Positions 24,057 through 33,286 of a stretch of 64,000 bases of DNA are shown here, one piece after another. Source of the stretch: Halobacillus halophilus (GTDB lineage Bacteria > Bacillota > Bacilli > Bacillales > Halobacillaceae); contig NZ_JAIVAL010000003.1 in assembly GCF_020171985.1 (NCBI RefSeq), forward strand, positions 186,001 through 250,000. The letters run 5' to 3'. Both the position numbers and the translations under genes were made by a program. Under the pieces are notes generated by a model, which was given only the letters and a program-made list of their open reading frames with translations, was not told the origin of the DNA and ran no database searches. The stretch's first letter is position 1, and each line of letters opens with the position of its first letter.

Positions 24057-24206
24057 TTAGAGTGAATCTTTCGAAGCCCTTTTCCTCAGCCATCTCCTCC
24101 AGAAGCTGAGCTGGGGAGTTTTCTTAATTGGAACTGGCGGCGTGACTTTCCCCGTGACCTGATCAATAAAGAGCTTAACCCGCTTCCTTAAATAATCCTC
24201 GCCCAT
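24057..24206 (-). CDS. Small basic protein
   Basis: A 49-residue protein with a basic, Trp-rich C-terminus (SFWRRWLRKRASK). The ATG at 24206 lies 7 nt from AGGGGG; the ORF upstream lacks a start signal. It lies 90 bp after the YtxJ gene. Function unknown. Confidence 0.5.
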   Translation of the reverse strand: MGEDYLRKRVKLFIDQVTGKVTPPVPIKKTPQLSFWRRWLRKRASKDSL

Positions 24207-24297
24207 TTTCATTCCCCCTATCATACATCTGTTAATATTGTATGTCAGGGAGCTTTCAATAACCATAAAATCTGTGGTTTTCAATGGACTATGGGCA

Positions 24298-24639
24298 TCA
24301 CGGACCAACCGCTTTCCTTATACGCTTTTCTGTTATTTTCCAGTGTGATGTATTCCATACAACTTCTTGCTGATCTATGAGGAGGATTTGAGGAGATTTA
24401 TGGGAAATGCTTGTATCCTTTGCGATCTCATTGGATACACTTCGGTTTTCAATAACCTTCACCATACAGCAATGGATTTGATCTTCCCCTGCCTTGTGGA
24501 AAGCCTTCAGTTGCTTAAAGGCTCTGGCACTTATCAAACAGGAAGTACTATGTTTATAGACTAATACCGGAGAATTCATCGAACGTTTCCATACATTTCG
24601 CCAATCTTCCTGTGATGTCAGTTCCTTAATACTCTCCAT
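24298..24639 (-). CDS. ytxJ: Bacillithiol-system redox protein YtxJ-like
   Basis: A 113-residue thioredoxin-fold protein of the DUF2847/YtxJ family, linked to bacillithiol redox control. The single active-site Cys34 sits in YKHSTSCLIS, where thioredoxins have CxxC; SPQILLI is the cis-proline strand, and NTSHWKITEKRI the last helix. AGGAGGG lies 7 nt before the ATG. Its presence fits a Bacilli host. The role as a bacilliredoxin-type protein is known from the family only. Confidence 0.88.
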   Translation of the reverse strand: MESIKELTSQEDWRNVWKRSMNSPVLVYKHSTSCLISARAFKQLKAFHKAGEDQIHCCMVKVIENRSVSNEIAKDTSISHKSPQILLIDQQEVVWNTSHWKITEKRIRKAVGP

Positions 24640-24667
24640 TTTCGTCCCTCCTGTTAGTCTACTAGCT

Positions 24668-24832
24668 CTACCTATTGCTTCGATTGTCTAACATAGAACC
24701 CAGAACTAAACCTAAAACGATCCCGAGCGGAAGACTTATGGCTAATTGATCAATAGCTACTCCTACACTAGTGCCAATCGCTATACCGAGGACAATGCCT
24801 ATTCCACGGAACCTTGATTGCCTCATATTCAT
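24668..24832 (-). CDS. Glycine-rich small membrane protein
   Basis: A 54-residue protein. After a basic start (MNMRQSRFRG) come two Gly-rich hydrophobic helices of glycine-zipper type (IGIVLGIAIGTSVGVAI and LGIVLGLVLGSML) and a polar end. AGAGGAAC lies ahead of the ATG at 24832. Glycine-zipper proteins of this size often insert into membranes. It precedes the ytxJ-like gene by 28 bp and may share its transcript. Not recognised. Confidence 0.65.
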   Translation of the reverse strand: MNMRQSRFRGIGIVLGIAIGTSVGVAIDQLAISLPLGIVLGLVLGSMLDNRSNR

Positions 24833-24963
24833 GTTCCTCTCCAATTTTGCTAAAGTCTATTGATAGGCGCCAGAACATCATTACCATACATACGGCATGA
24901 TACTGTAAAACGTTTCATAAAATTACTCTCTTACACTTCTAAAAAAGTGCTGAAAACCTAAGT

Positions 24964-25266
24964 CTATCTCTCTACTGGATTTGTAACTCTGCGACTGGCT
25001 TTTACAGAGCCAAAATAGAAAATATGAAAGGTCCCCCATACGATGAGCACCCCGACCGTATCCTTTACCAAATCAATCAAAGTAAAAGAACGCCCTGGCA
25101 CAAATAATTGGTGAAACTCATCCCCCACCCCGTACAGGATGGAAAATAAAGCAGCCAGGCAGCTCGTTACCTTCGTTAATCTATGATTCACGCCTAAAGC
25201 TGCGATGATTAAAACATAAAGCATGGCGAATTCCACAAAATGCATCATTTCAAGAGCCGTATTCAT
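24964..25266 (-). CDS. VanZ-like protein, main part (gene split by a frameshift)
   Basis: A 100-residue frame with the VanZ-like core DEFHQLFVPGRSFTLIDLVKDTVG and three membrane helices. VanZ-like proteins normally have another helix at the N-terminus. That helix is found in the overlapping frame 25263-25376. The ATG here overlaps the stop of the upstream frame (ATGA). Adding one G to the CCCC run at 25275-25278 (GGGG on the coding strand) would fuse both into one normal-length protein. The function of the family is unclear apart from the glycopeptide-resistance member VanZ. Confidence 0.8.
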   Translation of the reverse strand: MNTALEMMHFVEFAMLYVLIIAALGVNHRLTKVTSCLAALFSILYGVGDEFHQLFVPGRSFTLIDLVKDTVGVLIVWGTFHIFYFGSVKASRRVTNPVER

Positions 25267-25376
25267 TTCAATAACCCCAGGAACTGCTTAATCGTTCGGA
25301 TCGAGTAGCTGGACTGCAGCCAGATCATCCCCATGTAAATCAAAGGGAGAAGCGTAATGAATAATCGTCTTATCAT
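25263..25376 (-). pseudogene. VanZ-like protein, N-terminal part
   Basis: A 37-residue frame with the first VanZ-like helix (LFITLLPLIYMGMIWLQSS), which has AGGAG 9-10 nt ahead of its ATG. It stops at a TGA that overlaps the start of the next frame. Translational coupling of two half-proteins is possible, but a one-base deletion in the G4 run, real or from sequencing, is the simpler reading. Confidence 0.7.
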
Positions 25377-25550
25377 GTTAGCCATCTCCTGCCATCTTGA
25401 GAGTTTTCTATTATTATAGAAAGTAGAGTAGAGTTTTATACTCCATCCCTCTTAATAGCAGATCGAATAGGGATGGCCTACCCCCCCTTTAAACTAATAC
25501 GTGGATTTGAGACCTGCCATCAATATCATTCCTCTGTAGAATCCATCAAC

Positions 25551-25590
25551 AAAAAAAGAGTAAATCAATGAAAACTCCATTGATTTACTC
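25551..25590 (-). terminator. Terminator of module A (GH30 operon)
   Basis: A 13-bp stem (GAGTAAATCAATG with CATTGATTTACTC) is followed by seven T residues on the minus strand. Confidence 0.95.
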
Positions 25591-25610
25591 AAATAAGGAC
25601 CATGACCATA

Positions 25611-26957
25611 TTATCTTTCAATAATACAGGTCGTAATCGATCTTTTTGGTAAGTGAACCTCAGAATAATAGTCTTGCAGCTCTATCTTTGTGGATTGCTC
25701 TTCTTCTGTTTCATTCAGGAGAACCACAACGATCTCATTCGAATTATTTTTAAACGCTGTTAAAGAAAGACCTTCTGCGGAGGAATTCACTTTCACTCTT
25801 TTGGCTCCAGGTCTTATGTACTTGCTAAAATGACCAATGTAATAATAAGAACTGTTAAAATGGACGACATCTCTTTCCGTATCTGCAATAATGGGAGCAT
25901 CGCAGTAGTTGCCGACATGATTAGGTCCACCCTGTTCATTGAGTACTAAATTCCAATCAATAAACCCTTCAAGCCAGTTGTTCATGTCTCCGATAATATT
26001 ACGAGCATATCGTTCACCTGTCCCCCATGCCCCTAGCTGTACTCCCCCTTCAATACAACCTTCCGTAAACAGTAAATGCTTGTCAGGAAATTGCTCATGC
26101 ACTTTAGAAAGGTTCTCGAATTCTTCTGATACATACCAGTGATTTCCTGTTCCCCAAACATATTGAGCCGCTTCTGGATCGGAGAGTACAGCGTAAGCTC
26201 TTTCCAAAATCATGTCACGGTTATGATCCCATATAATTACTTTTTTATCTCCATAACCTGCCCTTTGTAAAGTTGGGCCGAGATAGTTCTTAATAAAATC
26301 TCTTTCTTCTTCAGCTGTGTACTCACACGAATCCCAGGTTTGGGCTACTGCAGGCTCATTTTGAACGGTAACTCCCCAAATCTTCACATCATTCTCTTCC
26401 ATAGCAGTAATGTAGGCAGCATAATAATCAGCCCATAGTTGTCGGAATTCCTCTTTTAGCTTCCCACCGTTATTCATTTCATTGTTGGTTTTCATCCATG
26501 CGGGAGGGCTCCACGGTGAAGATAAAATCGTCAACTCTTCACCTGCTATTTCCTTCGCATCATGGATCAATGGCAGGACCCATTCCTTCTCACGCTCAAT
26601 GGTAAAGGACTCAAGAGTTGTATCGTTCTCTTCTACATATGTGTAATTTTCTAAAGCAAAATCACAACTGTTGATATGAGTTCTTCCAAGATTATAGGCC
26701 AATCCTTCCTTCTTATCAAAATAGGACTGAATGACCTTGGACCGGTTTTGAGGGGAAATTTGACTAAGAGTGTAACTGGCTGCTTCAGAGAATGCCCCGC
26801 CGAACCCCATCCACTCTTGAAATTCTTCTTCTGCTTGAATAGTAATATAGGAATTTCTAGCTGTAGTCGTTTCATTTGAAAATATGGATTTTTCACCTTT
26901 ATTATCTAAAAATGAAGCTGATTCTTTATCTGATTGGATAACTGTAAACTTTCTCAA
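25611..26957 (-). CDS. GH30 glycoside hydrolase (cytoplasmic)
   Basis: A 448-residue glycoside hydrolase family 30 enzyme. The acid/base Glu201 is in VQNEP, the nucleophile Glu299 in LLFTEGC; GFGGAFSEAA (about 51-60) and SSPWSPPAWMK are further marks. Known members are beta-glucosylceramidases, endo-beta-1,6-glucanases, beta-xylosidases and fucosidases. There is no signal peptide, so it should cut a short glycoside brought in by the ABC transporter encoded just upstream in the operon. TTG at 26957 follows GGAGG by 8 nt. A beta-1,6-glucan-derived sugar is a fair guess only. Confidence 0.9.
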   Translation of the reverse strand: MRKFTVIQSDKESASFLDNKGEKSIFSNETTTARNSYITIQAEEEFQEWMGFGGAFSEAASYTLSQISPQNRSKVIQSYFDKKEGLAYNLGRTHINSCDFALENYTYVEENDTTLESFTIEREKEWVLPLIHDAKEIAGEELTILSSPWSPPAWMKTNNEMNNGGKLKEEFRQLWADYYAAYITAMEENDVKIWGVTVQNEPAVAQTWDSCEYTAEEERDFIKNYLGPTLQRAGYGDKKVIIWDHNRDMILERAYAVLSDPEAAQYVWGTGNHWYVSEEFENLSKVHEQFPDKHLLFTEGCIEGGVQLGAWGTGERYARNIIGDMNNWLEGFIDWNLVLNEQGGPNHVGNYCDAPIIADTERDVVHFNSSYYYIGHFSKYIRPGAKRVKVNSSAEGLSLTAFKNNSNEIVVVLLNETEEEQSTKIELQDYYSEVHLPKRSITTCIIER

Positions 26958-26989
26958 AATGAAAACCTCCTTTAAAGCACAACTATTAA

Positions 26990-27829
26990 TTAACTTTTAA
27001 CAGCTCCGTCGGTAATACTTTTAATGAACATCCGGTTGAATAACAGGAATATGATGATCAATGGTACCGTCGCCCAAAATGTACCTGATAAAATCATTCC
27101 ATAATCCTTCACTCTGTCGTCCATTAGTGACCGCAGAGCTACTTGAATGGTATGCATGGATTGATCTTTTAAAACGACAAGAGGCCATAAGTAATCACCC
27201 CAGATTTGCATGAAGACAATGATCCCAAGCGTGGCAAAGGCTGGTAAAATCGTAGGAATAATGATATTCCAATACATTCGAAAATTACTGCAGCCATCAA
27301 TTCTTGCGGCCTCCATAATCTCATCAGGTACTGCACTAGCAATATACTGCCTCATCCAGAATATACCAAAAGCATGCATTAATCCTGGTACAATAACAGC
27401 TTTTAAATCACTTAGCCAACCAAGCTCTGTAATAATAAAATACGTTGGGATTAGCCCTAGCTGAGGAGGGATCATCATTGTTCCAAGAATCAATACAAAT
27501 AATATCCCTCTGCCAGGAAAGGGTATTTTAGCGAATGCAAAACCTGCTAAAGAACAAAGGAGAACCACCCCTAACGTAATGGATGTGGAAACGATTAGTG
27601 AATTTAACATCGTTCGAAAAAAAGGAATACTGCCTAACACATTCTGGAAATTGGTGACTAGTTCAGAACCAGGGATCAGAGCCGGTGGAGTTTGGTTGAT
27701 CGTTTCGTTTGAATTCGTTGCCATCACAAACATCCAATAAAATGGAAATAATGAAGCTAACGATACGGTTATAAGGAACCCATAGAGAGAAGACTTAGCC
27801 ACTTTTTGTTTCACTTTTTCACTGTACAT
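26990..27829 (-). CDS. Carbohydrate ABC permease, MalG type (module A)
   Basis: A 279-residue inner-membrane permease with six helices. The EAA loop, EIMEAARIDGCSNFRMYWNI, contacts the ATPase. Its start codon shares a base with the stop of the upstream permease (TAATG), so translation is coupled. No ATPase gene lies in the module. Confidence 0.93.
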   Translation of the reverse strand: MYSEKVKQKVAKSSLYGFLITVSLASLFPFYWMFVMATNSNETINQTPPALIPGSELVTNFQNVLGSIPFFRTMLNSLIVSTSITLGVVLLCSLAGFAFAKIPFPGRGILFVLILGTMMIPPQLGLIPTYFIITELGWLSDLKAVIVPGLMHAFGIFWMRQYIASAVPDEIMEAARIDGCSNFRMYWNIIIPTILPAFATLGIIVFMQIWGDYLWPLVVLKDQSMHTIQVALRSLMDDRVKDYGMILSGTFWATVPLIIIFLLFNRMFIKSITDGAVKS

Positions 27830-28821
27830 TATTTAGCACCCACCTTATCTGAACCACCAATTCGATTGGTGAAATACATGTTGATCGTAGAGATGATGAT
27901 AATCAGGACAAACAACACGATAGCTGTGGCAGACGCCGTACCAAAGAAGTTACTGGAGAATGCATCTCTATATAAGTACAAGACCACACTGATTCCTTCG
28001 GGTCTTCCTCCACGTCCCTGGAATATTTGTGGTTCTGCGAACAATTGCAAAGCACCAATGGTAGCTGTAAATACGGTAAACAAAATAAATGGTTTAAGCA
28101 TCGGAATTGTAATATGGATAATTTGTTGGCGAAGGCTCGCTCCATCCATTTTTGCCGCTTCATATAAATCTTTGGGGATACTTTGCATACCAGCTAAATA
28201 AATAATCGTGTTATAGCCTACCCATCTCCAAAAAACCATCGTGGCAATCGCGATTTTTGTACCCCATTCAGATCTTGTCCAAGTTATGGGATCCATACCA
28301 AATAATCCAATAATGGAATTAACAAGGCCTGATTCTTGGTTACTAAAAATAACACTAAAAACAATGGCTACAGCTACAATTGACGTTACGTAAGGCAAGA
28401 AAATGGCTAGCCTAAACAGACTTTGGCCCTTAACTAACGCAGAGTTCAAGGCAAACGCAAGTAATAGCGCAGCAAGTAATTGAGGAGCGGTGCCCATTAA
28501 ACCAATCACAATCGTATTATATAGTGATTTCCAGAATAGAGGATCGTTAAAAATGATTACGAAGTTATTCAATCCTACAAAGGTCATCTCACCTAAGCCA
28601 TCCCATTTAAAAAAGGCTAGATAAAAACTAAATAAAATTGGAAATAAACCAAACACCGCAAAGAGAAGATAAAAAGGTGAAATAAATAAATAGCCAGAGA
28701 TCATGTTTCTTTTTTTCTGAGAAAGCTGTCGCCTTTTAGGTGATTCTTTCTGGTTAGGAATACCAGGTTCAACCTGTTTATCATCATAATAGTGCTCATG
28801 TTTTGGCTGTGGTTGAGACAT
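27829..28821 (-). CDS. Carbohydrate ABC permease, MalF type (module A)
   Basis: A 330-residue permease with a long hydrophilic N-terminal extension of about 40 residues and six helices. The EAA loop is DLYEAAKMDGASLRQQIIHI. ATG at 28821 is used, 6 nt after GGAGG; the ATG at 28827 is too close. It pairs with the MalG-type subunit to form the membrane channel. Confidence 0.92.
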   Translation of the reverse strand: MSQPQPKHEHYYDDKQVEPGIPNQKESPKRRQLSQKKRNMISGYLFISPFYLLFAVFGLFPILFSFYLAFFKWDGLGEMTFVGLNNFVIIFNDPLFWKSLYNTIVIGLMGTAPQLLAALLLAFALNSALVKGQSLFRLAIFLPYVTSIVAVAIVFSVIFSNQESGLVNSIIGLFGMDPITWTRSEWGTKIAIATMVFWRWVGYNTIIYLAGMQSIPKDLYEAAKMDGASLRQQIIHITIPMLKPFILFTVFTATIGALQLFAEPQIFQGRGGRPEGISVVLYLYRDAFSSNFFGTASATAIVLFVLIIIISTINMYFTNRIGGSDKVGAK

Positions 28822-28843
28822 ACCCATCCTCCTTTAAAAAATT

Positions 28844-28873
28844 AAGCGGGCAAGTATGTGCAGCTTGCCCACT
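28844..28873 (-). terminator. Hairpin between binding protein and permease (module A)
   Basis: AAGTGGGCAAG pairs with CTTGCCCGCTT and runs into AATTTTTT on the minus strand. It probably causes partial termination or protects the binding-protein message. Confidence 0.75.
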
Positions 28874-28886
28874 TATTTCTCATTGA

Positions 28887-30185
28887 TTAACGTGAAAGTC
28901 TTCGCTCGATTCTTGATATGATGTCTTCCCACTCTTGTTCAGGATCAGCCCCATCATACACGTTGTATAATCCTTGAACGACTTCCATATTGGCATCGCC
29001 ATATTGTTCACCTTTATGAACATGCTCAACCTCTAAAGCTGCGTCTGCGAAGATCTTCGCTACGTTCTGTCCACCATAGTAATCATCCGTTATATTCTTA
29101 AACTCTTCTTTTTCATAAACTTCAGGAGTAGATGGGAACATTCCATTATTCTTAAAGGATTTCAATTGCTGCTCAGGAGCCAGCAACCATTTTAAGAACT
29201 TATAAGCTTCTTCCGGGTGTTCAGATTGCTTAGGAATCGTCATCCATGAACCTCCCCAGTTCCCTGCTCCTTCAGGCATGGAAGCAATTCTCCAGTTTTC
29301 GGCATCTGGTGCATTGTTCTTGATTGTATCCCTCATCCACGCCGGTCCAGGTAAGGTTGCAAAGCTGCCATTCGACATGCCCTCTCCCCATTCTGGTGAC
29401 CATAATTCATAATTTCCTATGTAATCCTCCTGGATCATACCAGAAACATTCATGAACGCATCTTTTATATAAGGAGAAGAATCAATGATTAGTTCTCCGT
29501 CTTTGTTGAAATATTGCTCAGGTGCCTGGTCTTTTTTGGCATTAAATACAGTTTCAGGATTATCAACCATTACTTTTCCTGTCTTTTCTAAAACGGTAGA
29601 AGCAACTTTTTCGTAATCTTCCCAAGTTTGCATAAGCTCGTTCACTTCTTCAGGTTTTGAAGGTAATCCCGCTTCCTCGAACACATCTTTTCTATAAAAC
29701 ATTGCGGTTGGTCCAATATCAGTAGGAATACCAAATTGGAATTCACCATCTACACTTGAACCAATCTCCCATACCCAGTCTAAGTAATTGTCTTGAATCT
29801 CTTTTGCACCAAATTCATTTAAATTATAAAATTTGTCTTGAGCGCCTTTGTACTTATCAATCTCAGATACCTCGATAGCAGCCATATCAGGAGCTCCACT
29901 ACCCGCAGATAATGCAGTAAATAGGTTGTTATGATGGTCCGCCATACTAATCTGCTGAATGTCTATACTGACATTAGGATTCTCTTCTACATATTCTTCA
30001 ACTAAACTTTCATAATCAGCACCAAATAACCAGAAAGACAACTCTACCTCCGCATCTTCAGATCCAACAGTTTTAACATCACCTTCTGAAGCGTTTTCAT
30101 TTTCTTCCGTACTACTACTGTCCGAACAACCTGCCAAAAACACAGCTAAGACTAGTAAAAACGCAATACTCCAACTTTTCTTCAA
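28887..30185 (-). CDS. Sugar-binding lipoprotein (module A)
   Basis: A 432-residue extracellular solute-binding protein of the carbohydrate (type 1) family. The lipobox is FLAGC (Cys20), followed by an acidic linker and a domain with LSFWLFGADYESLVEEY near the front and PEEAYKFLKWLLAPEQQLK in the back half. It delivers the oligosaccharide to the two permeases. TTG at 30185 lies 7 nt after GGGGGAG. Two identical LacI-type operators lie just upstream. Confidence 0.92.
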   Translation of the reverse strand: MKKSWSIAFLLVLAVFLAGCSDSSSTEENENASEGDVKTVGSEDAEVELSFWLFGADYESLVEEYVEENPNVSIDIQQISMADHHNNLFTALSAGSGAPDMAAIEVSEIDKYKGAQDKFYNLNEFGAKEIQDNYLDWVWEIGSSVDGEFQFGIPTDIGPTAMFYRKDVFEEAGLPSKPEEVNELMQTWEDYEKVASTVLEKTGKVMVDNPETVFNAKKDQAPEQYFNKDGELIIDSSPYIKDAFMNVSGMIQEDYIGNYELWSPEWGEGMSNGSFATLPGPAWMRDTIKNNAPDAENWRIASMPEGAGNWGGSWMTIPKQSEHPEEAYKFLKWLLAPEQQLKSFKNNGMFPSTPEVYEKEEFKNITDDYYGGQNVAKIFADAALEVEHVHKGEQYGDANMEVVQGLYNVYDGADPEQEWEDIISRIERRLSR

Positions 30186-30212
30186 TATATACTCCCCCTA
30201 CTCTCTAATTTA

Positions 30213-30229
30213 CTAAACCGGTTTCGTTA
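30213..30229. promoter_or_regulatory. LacI-type operator 1 (module A)
   Basis: CTAAACCGGTTTCGTTA holds a palindromic AAACCGGTTT core. It lies 28 bp before the binding-protein start and is repeated exactly at 30300-30316. Confidence 0.75.
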
Positions 30230-30299
30230 ATAGCAGCACTTTACCGCTGAAGATAATCCATTGCAGAGATGTATCGTCAGAAAATAAAGAATATTAACA

Positions 30300-30316
30300 C
30301 TAAACCGGTTTCGTTA
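30300..30316. promoter_or_regulatory. LacI-type operator 2 (module A)
   Basis: A second exact copy of CTAAACCGGTTTCGTTA, 87 bp from the first in the same orientation. The pair could support looping by the module's LacI protein encoded at 31013-32041. Confidence 0.75.
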
Positions 30317-30331
30317 TTTGCCATTTTATTA

Positions 30332-30997
30332 CTACCTTCCAATTATGTCAACGCTTTCTTTTTTTTCATGATTCTGGTTTTTTAATTTTTCTATACGAGA
30401 ACCTATTTGTTTAGACACAAACATGATGACAAATCCAAATAAACTAGTTGAAAAAAAGAGATACAATGAGGGGAGATAATATAAAGCGATCTGAATCCCT
30501 ATGAAGCTTAGAAAAGCAGCGATGGTAAGGATAGGTGAAGAAAAGGCATAATAAAACGAATGTTTAATAGCTTGTAACGCATTTAGTCGCAAATGAACTA
30601 GAAGTGGAAAACTGAACATAAGCATAATGATGTAAAGAACAGTCATAAAAATCCATACTCCTGCTAATGCAGCGAACATACCATTTTCCATAGAAATGGT
30701 GAATTGAAGATCTACATAAAGGATCATTCCTACCGCTAATTGAATGACTAATAATAAATTCGCCCTCGTAAATGACTTTTTATATGCTCGCCAATACAGG
30801 CTGAACATCTTCTCTTGCAACACCTCTTTCTTCTGCCATTTATCAATTACTTCTAACAAGGCAGCTGTGGAGGGGCCAATTCCCCCAATCACTACGCCCA
30901 TTAAAGTAAATAAAATCCAAAGAATATTCAGGTAGGCTAATGTAAAAATAAATTCTGTACTCGTCCGAATTGCGGAAAAAGTTTGGTTCGTTTTCAT
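30332..30997 (-). CDS. DUF624 (YesL-like) membrane protein (module A)
   Basis: A 221-residue protein with about five membrane helices. The opening LNILWILFTLMGVVIGGIGPSTAA is characteristic of DUF624/YesL, a family repeatedly found inside sugar ABC operons. Its job is not known; assistance to the transporter or sensing has been proposed. It follows the LacI gene by 15 bp, so both are cotranscribed. A second DUF624 protein is in module C. Confidence 0.88.
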   Translation of the reverse strand: MKTNQTFSAIRTSTEFIFTLAYLNILWILFTLMGVVIGGIGPSTAALLEVIDKWQKKEVLQEKMFSLYWRAYKKSFTRANLLLVIQLAVGMILYVDLQFTISMENGMFAALAGVWIFMTVLYIIMLMFSFPLLVHLRLNALQAIKHSFYYAFSSPILTIAAFLSFIGIQIALYYLPSLYLFFSTSLFGFVIMFVSKQIGSRIEKLKNQNHEKKESVDIIGR

Positions 30998-31012
30998 AAG
31001 ATTTCTCCTTAT

Positions 31013-32041
31013 CTACCAACTTGGTTCTTTTATAATAGGATTACTTGAATCCCTTATGATTAATTGTGGTTCAACAATGAGCCGTGTATGCTCAATATTT
31101 TCTCGAATCAGATCTTCCAAAATAAACGCAGCCATCCTTCCAATCTTTTCTTTATCCTGCATGATGGTCGTAAGGGAAGGATCCGTGTGTTTAGATGCAA
31201 TAATATCATCACAGCCGACTATGGAAAAATTATGTATGTTTTTCCCACTTCCTTTGATTGCTTTCATAGCGCCAATCGCCATTAAATCAGAAGCAGCAAA
31301 AATGGCTGTAGGAAGTTGATTTAGACTTAGTAAATCTTTCATTGCTTTGTATCCACTTTCTTCAAAAAAGTCCCCCGATTGAATCCACTCGTCTCTTATT
31401 TGCAGTCCATAGGTTTTCATGACTTGTTGAAATCCATCTAACCGTTGTTGGGATACAATAGATTCATCGTTCCCACCAATAAAGGCGATATCCCGCTGGC
31501 CATTCAAATAAAAATGTTCTACAGCTAAAGAAGACACTTTATAATTATCTGTAATAATATAGGCCGATTGTTTCCCTTTCAATTCAATATCTACTCCCAT
31601 ACATGGGATATTACTTTGATCTAATTCATAGACAGAGGATTCCACATCCTCACCTCCGATAATGATGCACCCATCTACGTTGTAATGCTGGCAACGAGCT
31701 AAATAATCTTCGTCTTCTTTATGAAATTGCTCGTTAGAAAAGAATAATAGATCATATCCTTGAGCTCCGATCGTCTTCTTGAAAGAGCTCACCACATCTA
31801 CAAAGAATGGGTGGTTGAAATTTGCGTTTATCTTCCCTGCATAAATCACACCAATTACTTTCGTTACTTTTTTCGCAAGAGATTGGGCTGAATAGGTAGG
31901 ACGGTACCCATACTCTTCCATTATATCCAACACTCTTTGTTTAGTTTTTGAACCTACATCATCATAATTATTAATAATTTTCGAAACGGTAGATTGAGAT
32001 ACTCCAGCCTTTTTGGCTATTTCCTTTATCGTCAATTTCAT
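31013..32041 (-). CDS. LacI-family repressor (module A)
   Basis: A 342-residue LacI/GalR-type regulator. The N-terminal helix-turn-helix reads IKEIAKKAGVSQSTVSKIIN, followed by the hinge helix near QSLAKK and a periplasmic-binding-protein-like sugar domain (VIGVIYAGKIN, IAFIGGNDESIVSQQRLDGF). It probably binds the two operators ahead of the binding-protein gene and is released by an imported sugar. The gene lies at the head of the operon, same strand. Confidence 0.92.
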   Translation of the reverse strand: MKLTIKEIAKKAGVSQSTVSKIINNYDDVGSKTKQRVLDIMEEYGYRPTYSAQSLAKKVTKVIGVIYAGKINANFNHPFFVDVVSSFKKTIGAQGYDLLFFSNEQFHKEDEDYLARCQHYNVDGCIIIGGEDVESSVYELDQSNIPCMGVDIELKGKQSAYIITDNYKVSSLAVEHFYLNGQRDIAFIGGNDESIVSQQRLDGFQQVMKTYGLQIRDEWIQSGDFFEESGYKAMKDLLSLNQLPTAIFAASDLMAIGAMKAIKGSGKNIHNFSIVGCDDIIASKHTDPSLTTIMQDKEKIGRMAAFILEDLIRENIEHTRLIVEPQLIIRDSSNPIIKEPSW

Positions 32042-32374
32042 TTAGACAATTTCTCCTTATTTTTGGATGAATTTATAACCTGCTTTTAGCGTGTAAATTC
32101 TATTGCAACTTAAAGGTCCAGATCCCTGCAAGGTAATAGAATCAAGCATGTTGTGCAAACTCTTAAGAAATAAAGACTTCCTGTATGATCTTTCATCAAA
32201 TTACCAGATGTCTCTGTATCGAGCTTTTAGAATGTTGAGGAAATACAGGGTCCTTCATATTTTTCCTATCCTAACAGATGGTACTAAAAAGAAGCAATTT
32301 GGGCTGTTGTGCTGAATCTTTATAGTAAACGAATATAGTTATGTTTCCTCTGTACAGTGAGTACTAATTTTAAC

Positions 32375-32390
32375 ACGAAATCGCTTTCGT
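32375..32390. promoter_or_regulatory. Inverted repeat, LacI- or cre-like site
   Basis: ACGAAA-TCGC-TTTCGT is a perfect 6-bp inverted repeat about 335 bp upstream of the module A LacI gene. It resembles a cre box but lacks the conserved TG. The region 32042-32492 holds no gene I can support. Confidence 0.4.
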
Positions 32391-32492
32391 TTGTTCTTTC
32401 TTGGAGACATAACCTTCCAATAAATTTATAAAATTTACCAAGAAAAGATTCAGCTAAGTCGCCATTGTGGTCATTATCGGTTTCTCATAACC

Positions 32493-33257
32493 TCACCTTT
32501 TCCGTTCTCTTCTTACCTCTTCAAAAATATCATCCACTGAAGGACTTTCCTCAGGTTTGCTAATCAACGACCACCGCACCTCCAAATCCAGCGACTCCAC
32601 TTCCTCAAGCGTCTTCACCCCACGCGCCTGCCAACGCTTTAAGATCCCACCACTGTACTGAAAAAACGGTTTGTTATGCTGAAGGGCGCGCTTCATCGCC
32701 TCCAGTACCAGTTCCTCCGGCATATCCTCGCACCACGCCGTAATGGACTCCGCAATGTGAGGATTCAGCATCCCGAAGTTCTGTTCGTAAAAGGTGTGCG
32801 GATTTTTGCGTGTGGCGTCCACCACAGTGGTTTTGTCTCGTTTTGTTTCTTTTTGTTTAAGTAATGCGTCCGCTGACTGGTTCATCTGCTCGGTCGCCTG
32901 CTGGTCCACCTGCTTGGTCATCTGCACGTCCGCCTGGCGGATCGCTCGCTCATCAGTCAGTCGTCCGCTTTCCGGATATTCACGGGTAATTAACTGATAG
33001 ATAGGCGCCTGATTTTTCCCTACTGAGCGAAAAGTAAGATAACCCTTCTCTTTTAATTGCTTACGCGCCCGTTTAAACGCACTCTCCGTTAAGCCCGACT
33101 TCACTAAAATCGAAGTAGCCGCAAGCGTAATCTCCTCCCGCCAGCCCGCTTTATTATGAAAATGCATGAGCGTGTGCCACAGCACAATCTCGGAAGTCGT
33201 CAAGCCATCCAATTCCATCCGGTCATAAAACGCGTTGATTTCTTTAATATAATTCAC
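32493..33257 (-). CDS. DnaD-domain replication protein, phage-type
   Basis: A 254-residue protein with an N-terminal winged-helix region (NYIKEINAFYDRMELDGL..) and a C-terminal DnaD domain (FYEQNFGMLNPHIAESITAW to about WQARGVKTLEE). Such proteins help load the helicase, often in phages. Between them lies a Gln-rich stretch with a repeated xQxxxQ pattern (QADVQMTKQVDQQATEQMNQ). GTG at 33257 is used, 9 nt from AGGAGG; the ATG at 33266 touches the site. No other phage gene is nearby, so it may be a chromosomal paralogue or a lone relic. Confidence 0.82.
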   Translation of the reverse strand: MNYIKEINAFYDRMELDGLTTSEIVLWHTLMHFHNKAGWREEITLAATSILVKSGLTESAFKRARKQLKEKGYLTFRSVGKNQAPIYQLITREYPESGRLTDERAIRQADVQMTKQVDQQATEQMNQSADALLKQKETKRDKTTVVDATRKNPHTFYEQNFGMLNPHIAESITAWCEDMPEELVLEAMKRALQHNKPFFQYSGGILKRWQARGVKTLEEVESLDLEVRWSLISKPEESPSVDDIFEEVRRERKR

Positions 33258-33286
33258 GACATTCATCCTCCTTCGGTTTGGAGCAT

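Noticed and set aside
32103-32315. 70-codon + strand ORF
   Set aside because: No ribosome site, no protein-like pattern, and it lies in the regulatory region of the LacI gene.
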